From NCBI RefSeq assembly GCF_000719705.1, contig NZ_JOHO01000040.1, positions 1-64,000 of the forward strand: a DNA stretch of 64,000 nucleotides, given 5' to 3'. The stretch is from Streptomyces sp. NRRL S-350. GTDB taxonomy: Bacteria; Actinomycetota; Actinomycetes; Streptomycetales; Streptomycetaceae. The notes beneath the pieces were generated by a model. It saw only the letters and a list, made by a program, of their open reading frames with translations, did no database searches and was not told the origin of the DNA. Made by a program: the position numbers and the translations under genes. Below, piece after piece: positions 60,199 to 64,000 of this stretch (position 1 is its first letter; each line of letters opens with the position of its first letter).

Positions 60199-60942
60199 TT
60201 GAACGCCGCGCCCGCCGACCAGATCCGCCTGCTCGACCTCCAGGCCATCGACTCGAAGCTCGACCAGCTGGCCCACCGGCGCCGGATGCTGCCCGAGCAC
60301 GCCGAGATCGAGAAGGCGACCGCCGACCACACCGCGCTCAAGGACCTCGTCGTCGCCGCCGAGGCCCAGAAGGGCGACACCGCCCGCGAGCTGACCAAGG
60401 CCGAGCAGGACGTCGAGCAGGTCCGCGCCCGGGCGGCCCGCAACCAGCAGCGCCTGGACTCCGGCGCGATCACCTCGCCGAAGGACCTGGAGAACCTCCA
60501 GCACGAGATCGGCTCGCTCGCCAAGCGCCAGGGGGACCTGGAGGACATCGTGCTGGAGATCATGGAGCGCCAGGAGAGCGCCAAGTCCCGGGTCGAGGAG
60601 CTGTCCGCCCGCCTGGAGCACTCCACCGTCGTCCTCACCGAGGCCGAGGGCCGCCGCGACGCCGCCTTCGCCGAGATCGACACCGAGGCCGACAAGGTCA
60701 GGCGCGACCGCGAGGCCGTCGCCGCCGTCATCCCGGCCGACCTGCTGAAGCTGTACACCAAGCTGCGCGAGACGCAGGGCGGCGTCGGCGCGGCCCGCCT
60801 CTACCAGCGCCGCTGCGAGGGCTGCCGCACCGAGTTCTCGATCACCGAGCTGAACGCCATCAAGGCCGAGCCGGCCGACAAGGTAGTCCGCTGCGAGAAC
60901 TGCTCGCGGATCCTGGTCCGCACCGCCGACGCGGGCGTCTGA
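60199..60942 (+). CDS. C4 zinc-ribbon coiled-coil protein
   Basis: 247 residues. The start is TTG at 60199 because AGGAG lies at the right distance and the family consensus begins near LNAAPADQIRLLDLQAIDSKLDQLAHRRRMLPE. Long heptad-like helices span about 15-170. The C-terminal CxGC...CxxC ribbon (CEGCRTEFS, RCENCSRIL) binds zinc. Such proteins pair with Nif3 and RNase H in actinobacteria. It may bind RNA or act as an adaptor; function not proved. Confidence 0.88.
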   Translation: MNAAPADQIRLLDLQAIDSKLDQLAHRRRMLPEHAEIEKATADHTALKDLVVAAEAQKGDTARELTKAEQDVEQVRARAARNQQRLDSGAITSPKDLENLQHEIGSLAKRQGDLEDIVLEIMERQESAKSRVEELSARLEHSTVVLTEAEGRRDAAFAEIDTEADKVRRDREAVAAVIPADLLKLYTKLRETQGGVGAARLYQRRCEGCRTEFSITELNAIKAEPADKVVRCENCSRILVRTADAGV

Positions 60943-60946
60943 CCCC

Positions 60947-62086
60947 ATGGCGGCGCGCTTCGTCGTCGAGGCGGACGGCGGGTCCCGGGGCAACCCGGGG
61001 CCGGCCGGCTACGGCGCGGTGGTCCGCGCCGGGGACACCGGGCAGATCCTCGCCGAAGCCGCCGGGTTCATCGGCCACGCCACCAACAACGTGGCCGAGT
61101 ACCAGGGCCTGATCGCCGGCCTCAAGGCGGCCCGCGACCTCGACCCGGACGCCTCGGTGGACGTCCGGATGGACTCCAAGCTGGTCGTCGAGCAGATGTC
61201 CGGTCGCTGGAAGATCAAGCACTCCGCCATGCAGCCGCTCGCCGCCGAGGCCCGCACCGTCTTCCCGCGCGGCCGGGTCACCTACACCTGGATCCCGCGC
61301 GAGCGGAACAAGGACGCCGACCGGCTGGCCAACGAGGCGATGGACGCGGGCAAGGCCGGCCGCCAGTGGGAGCCCAAGCCGAAGGCCCCGGCCGCGGCCG
61401 CGGACGAGCCGCCCTCGCAGACCGCCGCCCCCAAGGCCGGCTGGGCCGCCCCGGCCGACCTCGGCGCCCCCACCACCTTCGTCCTGCTGCGCCACGGCGA
61501 GACCCCGCTCACCCCGGAGAAGCGCTTCTCCGGCAGCGGCGGCAGTGACCCGGAGCTGTCCGACAAGGGCCGCTGGCAGGCCGAGTGCGCCGCCGAGGCC
61601 CTGGCCGCGCGCGGCAGCATCCAGGCCGTGGTCGCCTCCCCGATGCGCCGCACCCGGCAGACCGCCGAGACCGTCGCCGCCCGGCTCGGCCTGGAGGTCC
61701 GGTACGAGGACGGGCTGCGCGAGGTCGACTTCGGCGCCTGGGAGGGCCTGACCTTCGCCGAGGTGCAGGACCGCCACCCGGACGACCTGTCGGCCTGGCT
61801 CGGCTCCGCCAAGGCCAAGCCCACCGGCAGCACCGAGAGCTTCACCACGCTCACCCACCGGGCCGGCGTCGCCCGGGACAGGATCATCGCCCGGTACCCG
61901 GGGAAGACCGTCCTGGTGGTCTCCCACGTCAGCCCGATCAAGACGCTGGTCCGGCTGGCGCTCGGCGCCCCGCCCGACTCGATGTACCGGATGGAGCTGA
62001 GCGCCGCCTCGATCTGCGCCGTCCAGTACTACGCCGACGGCAACGCCTCGCTGCGGCTGCTCAACGACACCTCGCACCTGCGCTGA
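60947..62086 (+). CDS. Fusion of RNase H and acid phosphatase (Rv2228c type)
   Basis: 379 residues, ATG 60947, 4 bp after the previous stop. N-terminal RNase H: VVEADGGSRGNPGPAGYGAVV, HATNNVAEYQGLIAGLKAA, VRMDSKLVVEQM, HADRLANEAMDAG (Asp-Glu-Asp metal ligands). After a Lys/Ala-rich linker (about 135-170) comes a histidine phosphatase: LLRHGETPLTPEKRFSG (catalytic RHG), SPMRRTRQTAE, and HVSPIKTLVR. The second half also has alpha-ribazole-phosphatase-like activity in mycobacterial relatives. It cleaves RNA of RNA-DNA hybrids and a phosphoester. Confidence 0.93.
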   Translation: MAARFVVEADGGSRGNPGPAGYGAVVRAGDTGQILAEAAGFIGHATNNVAEYQGLIAGLKAARDLDPDASVDVRMDSKLVVEQMSGRWKIKHSAMQPLAAEARTVFPRGRVTYTWIPRERNKDADRLANEAMDAGKAGRQWEPKPKAPAAAADEPPSQTAAPKAGWAAPADLGAPTTFVLLRHGETPLTPEKRFSGSGGSDPELSDKGRWQAECAAEALAARGSIQAVVASPMRRTRQTAETVAARLGLEVRYEDGLREVDFGAWEGLTFAEVQDRHPDDLSAWLGSAKAKPTGSTESFTTLTHRAGVARDRIIARYPGKTVLVVSHVSPIKTLVRLALGAPPDSMYRMELSAASICAVQYYADGNASLRLLNDTSHLR

Positions 62087-62094
62087 CCCGCGGG

Positions 62095-62167
62095 CGCGCC
62101 GGGCGCCGCCGTTCAGTGCATCTCGGGGACCGCGCCGGGCGCCGCCGCTCAGTGCACCTCGGTGACC
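62095..62167. repeat. 36-bp-period tandem duplication spanning the yaaA stop
   Basis: CGCGCCGGGCGCCGCCG plus TTCAGTGCATCTCGGGGACC (62095-62131) recurs with few changes at 62131-62167. The second copy includes the stop codon (62149-62151) and last codons of yaaA; the first is a degenerate echo just past the gene. Confidence 0.75.
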
Positions 62168-62934
62168 ACCACGTCCAGCTGCCACGGCTTGCGGGCCGTG
62201 CCCTCCGCCGCCAGCTCCACCCGGTGCCCCAGCGCCAGCAGCGCGTCCATCAGCTCGCCGGGCGTCTTCGGCTCGGCCCCCGCGACCAGCAGGTCCCGTA
62301 CCAGACGGCCCTTGGTCGCCTTGTTGAAGTGGCTGACGACACTGCGCTTGCCGTTCCGTTCCTGCAGCACCCGGACGGTGGCGGTCCGGGCGGCCACCTC
62401 GCCGGCCGGCTTCCAGGCCGCCGCGTACGCGGAGCTGCGCAGGTCCAGCACCAGCCCGTCCGCCACCTCCGGCAGCACGGAGGCCGTCGCGCTCCGCCAG
62501 TACGCCCCGAGCGCCCCCGGTCCGGGGAGTTTCACGCCCATCGAGCAGCGGTAGGACGGGATCCGGTCGGAGATCCGCACGGCACCCCACAGGCCGGAGA
62601 AGACCAGCAGCGAGCGCTCGGCCCGGTCGTACGCGGCGGAGTCCAGGGTGGCCAGCCCGAGGTTGTCGAACAGCACCCCCGTGTAGACCTCGCCCGCCGG
62701 GCGGGCACCGGCCGTCAACAGACCGGCGTTCTTGGCGATCTCCCCGCGCAGACCGGGGGAGAGGCCCAGCACCTCGGCGGCGGTGTCCTCGTCGCCCCGG
62801 CAGAGGCCGACCAGCGCGTCCAACACGGCCCCGCGCGCCGCCGTCAGCCCGGGCAGCGACAGCCGGTCCAGCGCCACCGGCCCGCCGTCGCCGGACCCGG
62901 CCTTGCCCTCGGAAGGCGGCAACAGCACCAGCAC
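62149..62934 (-). CDS. yaaA: YaaA-family (DUF328) protein
   Basis: 261 residues from GTG 62934 with GAGGAG upstream. Family signature LPPSEGKA at the start, the ALYTGVLFDNLGLATLDSAAYDRAERSLLVFSGLWG segment (here EVYTGVLFDNLG), MGVKLPGPGALGAYWR, and FNKATKGRLVRDLLVAG near the end. Relatives protect DNA under peroxide by lowering free iron. It is convergent with the RNase H gene; the last codons are in a tandem duplication. Confidence 0.9.
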   Translation of the reverse strand: MLVLLPPSEGKAGSGDGGPVALDRLSLPGLTAARGAVLDALVGLCRGDEDTAAEVLGLSPGLRGEIAKNAGLLTAGARPAGEVYTGVLFDNLGLATLDSAAYDRAERSLLVFSGLWGAVRISDRIPSYRCSMGVKLPGPGALGAYWRSATASVLPEVADGLVLDLRSSAYAAAWKPAGEVAARTATVRVLQERNGKRSVVSHFNKATKGRLVRDLLVAGAEPKTPGELMDALLALGHRVELAAEGTARKPWQLDVVVTEVH

Positions 62935-63094
62935 AGCGGACTCCTCAACAGTTTGTGGCGGACGAACCCCGCCACCCTACTGCGCCCGCTCCGACCGGCC
63001 GTCCCACCCTCGGCGGCGGAAGCGGGAGCAGGGCAAACCGCTGGGAACATTCCGCCTCCGCCACTACCGTGAGCAGCGAAGGAGAGTGAGCGAG

Positions 63095-63433
63095 ATGACC
63101 CTGCGACCCCTGGACCTGGTGCCCGGCGACGGCGATGCCGTGGAGGAGTCCCTGTCCGTGCGCCTGCCCGCCGGACTGCCGGCGGAGACCAGGCACGCCC
63201 TGGAGTTCGCGCTGCGGGCGGCGGCGCAGGCGGTGATGGCCGGGCGGGTGCGGGTGACCGAGGCACCGGACGGCGCGGACACCGCCGAGCTTGCCTTCGA
63301 GGTCCGCCACTCCGAGGTGCCGGAAGCGCTCACCGAGGGGGCCCAGCCGAGCAGGGCCGAGCGCCGGGCGGCCATGGTGGCCCGGATCCGTGCCGCCAAC
63401 GCGGAGACACTGGAGAGGCTGAAGGACCTGTGA
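63095..63433 (+). CDS. Putative antitoxin of the downstream Doc-like gene
   Basis: 112 residues. ATG 63095 is used as GAAGGAGA is nine bases upstream; the GTG at 63086 is too close. Unrecognised family: an N-terminal half with VRLPAGLPAETRHALEFALRAAAQAVMAGRVRV and a helical, charged C-terminal end (SRAERRAAMVARIRAANAETLERLKDL). Its stop overlaps the toxin gene start by 4 bp (GTGA), a classic toxin-antitoxin layout. It does not look like Phd, the usual Doc partner, so the antitoxin role is inference. Confidence 0.6.
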   Translation: MTLRPLDLVPGDGDAVEESLSVRLPAGLPAETRHALEFALRAAAQAVMAGRVRVTEAPDGADTAELAFEVRHSEVPEALTEGAQPSRAERRAAMVARIRAANAETLERLKDL

Positions 63434-63810
63434 CGGCGTCCACCGAGTACCTGGACCTGGAGGACGTCACCTACCTGGCCGGCGGGCCGGAGAACATCCG
63501 AGACCTCGGGGGCCTGCTCTCGGCGATCGCCCGCCCCCGGGCGAGCCTGTTCGGCGCCGACGCCTATCCGGACCCGTGGACCAAGGCGGCGGCCCTCGGC
63601 CAGAGCCTGGCCCGCAACCACCCGCTGGTCGACCGCAACAAGCGCACCGCCTTCGAGGCGATGCTCCTGTTCCTGGACTACAACGGCGAGCCGTACACGG
63701 ACCCGCACCCCGACGACGCCGTGGCGTTCATGCTCCGGCTGGCCACCGGCGGGTACGACGACGCGGTCGCGCTCGCGGCGAAGGACCTGAAGTCCCTGCT
63801 GGGACGCTGA
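63430..63810 (+). CDS. doc: Doc-type Fic-fold toxin
   Basis: 126 residues, GTG 63430. The Fic/Doc motif is HPLVDRNKRTAFEAMLLFLDYNG, where canonical Doc has HxFxx(A/G)NKRT. The basic NKR and Asp remain, but Leu replaces Phe and Arg replaces Ala/Gly. Doc proteins phosphorylate elongation factor Tu. The N-terminal block (YLDLEDVTYLAGG, LFGADAYPDPWTKAAALGQSLARNHP) is typical of the family. Paired with an unusual antitoxin. Confidence 0.8.
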   Translation: MTASTEYLDLEDVTYLAGGPENIRDLGGLLSAIARPRASLFGADAYPDPWTKAAALGQSLARNHPLVDRNKRTAFEAMLLFLDYNGEPYTDPHPDDAVAFMLRLATGGYDDAVALAAKDLKSLLGR

Positions 63811-63820
63811 GCCTCCGTCC

Positions 63821-63845
63821 CGAATCACCCGATTCGCCCTACGCT
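63821..63845 (+). promoter_or_regulatory. Promoter region of the terminal gene with small dyad
   Basis: CGAATC-ACCC-GATTCG (63821-63836) is a perfect 6-bp dyad. TACGCT at 63840-63845 can be a -10, ending 6 bp before ATG 63852 and suggesting a leaderless mRNA. Confidence 0.45.
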
Positions 63846-63851
63846 GCCTCC

Positions 63852-64000
63852 ATGCCTCGCCGAAAACTGCGCGTCAAGGCCGCCGACTCCGCCCGGATCA
63901 ACACCGAGCTGACCGAACTCCGCACCCTCCTGGAGATCCACACCGAGTGGCCGGAGGCCGTGCTCGCCGAGGCGGAGGAGGCGGCCGAGCGCCCCCGGCT
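63852..64000 (+). CDS. Start of a probable RNB-family ribonuclease (cut by window end)
   Basis: 49 codons to the window edge, starting MPRRKLRVKAADSARI and continuing with a helical, acidic stretch (LRTLLEIHTEWPEAVLAEAEE). This N-terminus resembles streptomycete RNB-domain (RNase II-like) proteins from memory. The catalytic part is outside the window, so the call is tentative. Confidence 0.5.
   Translation, partial: MPRRKLRVKAADSARINTELTELRTLLEIHTEWPEAVLAEAEEAAERPR

Overview
The window is a gene-dense, very high-GC stretch with strong G/C preference at third codon positions, GTG/TTG starts, few leader sequences and typical actinomycete families (SCO2322-type protein, dre-like chitinase promoter, leaderless promoters, class IV lanthipeptide synthetase). 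It looks like chromosomal DNA from a Streptomyces or Kitasatospora-type organism; genus cannot be fixed from the sequence alone. I recognise about 56 protein genes, one clear pseudogene fragment, two riboswitches and many hairpin terminators. I saw no rRNA, tRNA, CRISPR array, insertion sequence or prophage.

Layout. 0.2-2.7 kb: two secreted serine hydrolases (trypsin-like, S37 tripeptidyl aminopeptidase-like). 3.1-6.3 kb: a TetR / AidB-like acyl-CoA dehydrogenase / amidohydrolase operon with a 19-bp perfect operator palindrome. 6.3-14.3 kb: small metabolic and regulatory genes, a phosphopantetheinyl transferase, an LPXTG surface protein and a leaderless glycosidase-like gene facing a TetR. 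14.4-17.2 kb: tryptophan catabolism (kynA, kynU) facing an Lrp regulator. 17.3-24.5 kb: flavin reductase, MarC, DoxX, a lipoprotein, a GH18 chitinase with a DasR-type site, and a MarR/MFS pair. 24.7-29.1 kb: protein O-mannosyltransferase, a FetB-like permease, a GDT1-type transporter behind a yybP-ykoY (Mn2+) riboswitch, and a membrane protein with a peptidoglycan-binding domain. 29.5-36.3 kb: an MFS transporter with a C-terminal MarR-like domain, HAD and CYTH genes, MarR/cupin, a small monooxygenase with a decayed duplicate beside it, LysR and VOC genes.

36.4-42.4 kb holds a tightly coupled operon behind a cobalamin riboswitch: an exported alpha/alpha-barrel repeat protein, a second exported membrane-anchored SCO2322-like protein, and ECF transporter T, A-A and S subunits. 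It reads as a vitamin B12 (or precursor) capture and uptake system. 42.5-46.8 kb: a KstR-like TetR facing a glycosyltransferase / methyltransferase / squalene-cyclase-like operon of unknown product. 46.9-52.5 kb: cell-envelope proteins including an Amidase_3, a methyltransferase, and a zinc alcohol dehydrogenase behind a KstR-type palindrome.

52.6-58.9 kb carries a compact class IV lanthipeptide locus on the minus strand: LanL synthetase, a translationally coupled prolyl-oligopeptidase-like protease, and an unlisted 47-residue precursor peptide followed by a 32-bp palindromic terminator. There is no transporter or regulator alongside. A second small ORF with two HGRHR motifs lies just beyond. 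59.3-64 kb: conserved housekeeping genes (Nif3-like, zinc-ribbon coiled coil, RNase H/acid phosphatase fusion, YaaA), a Doc-type toxin pair and the start of a probable RNB ribonuclease.
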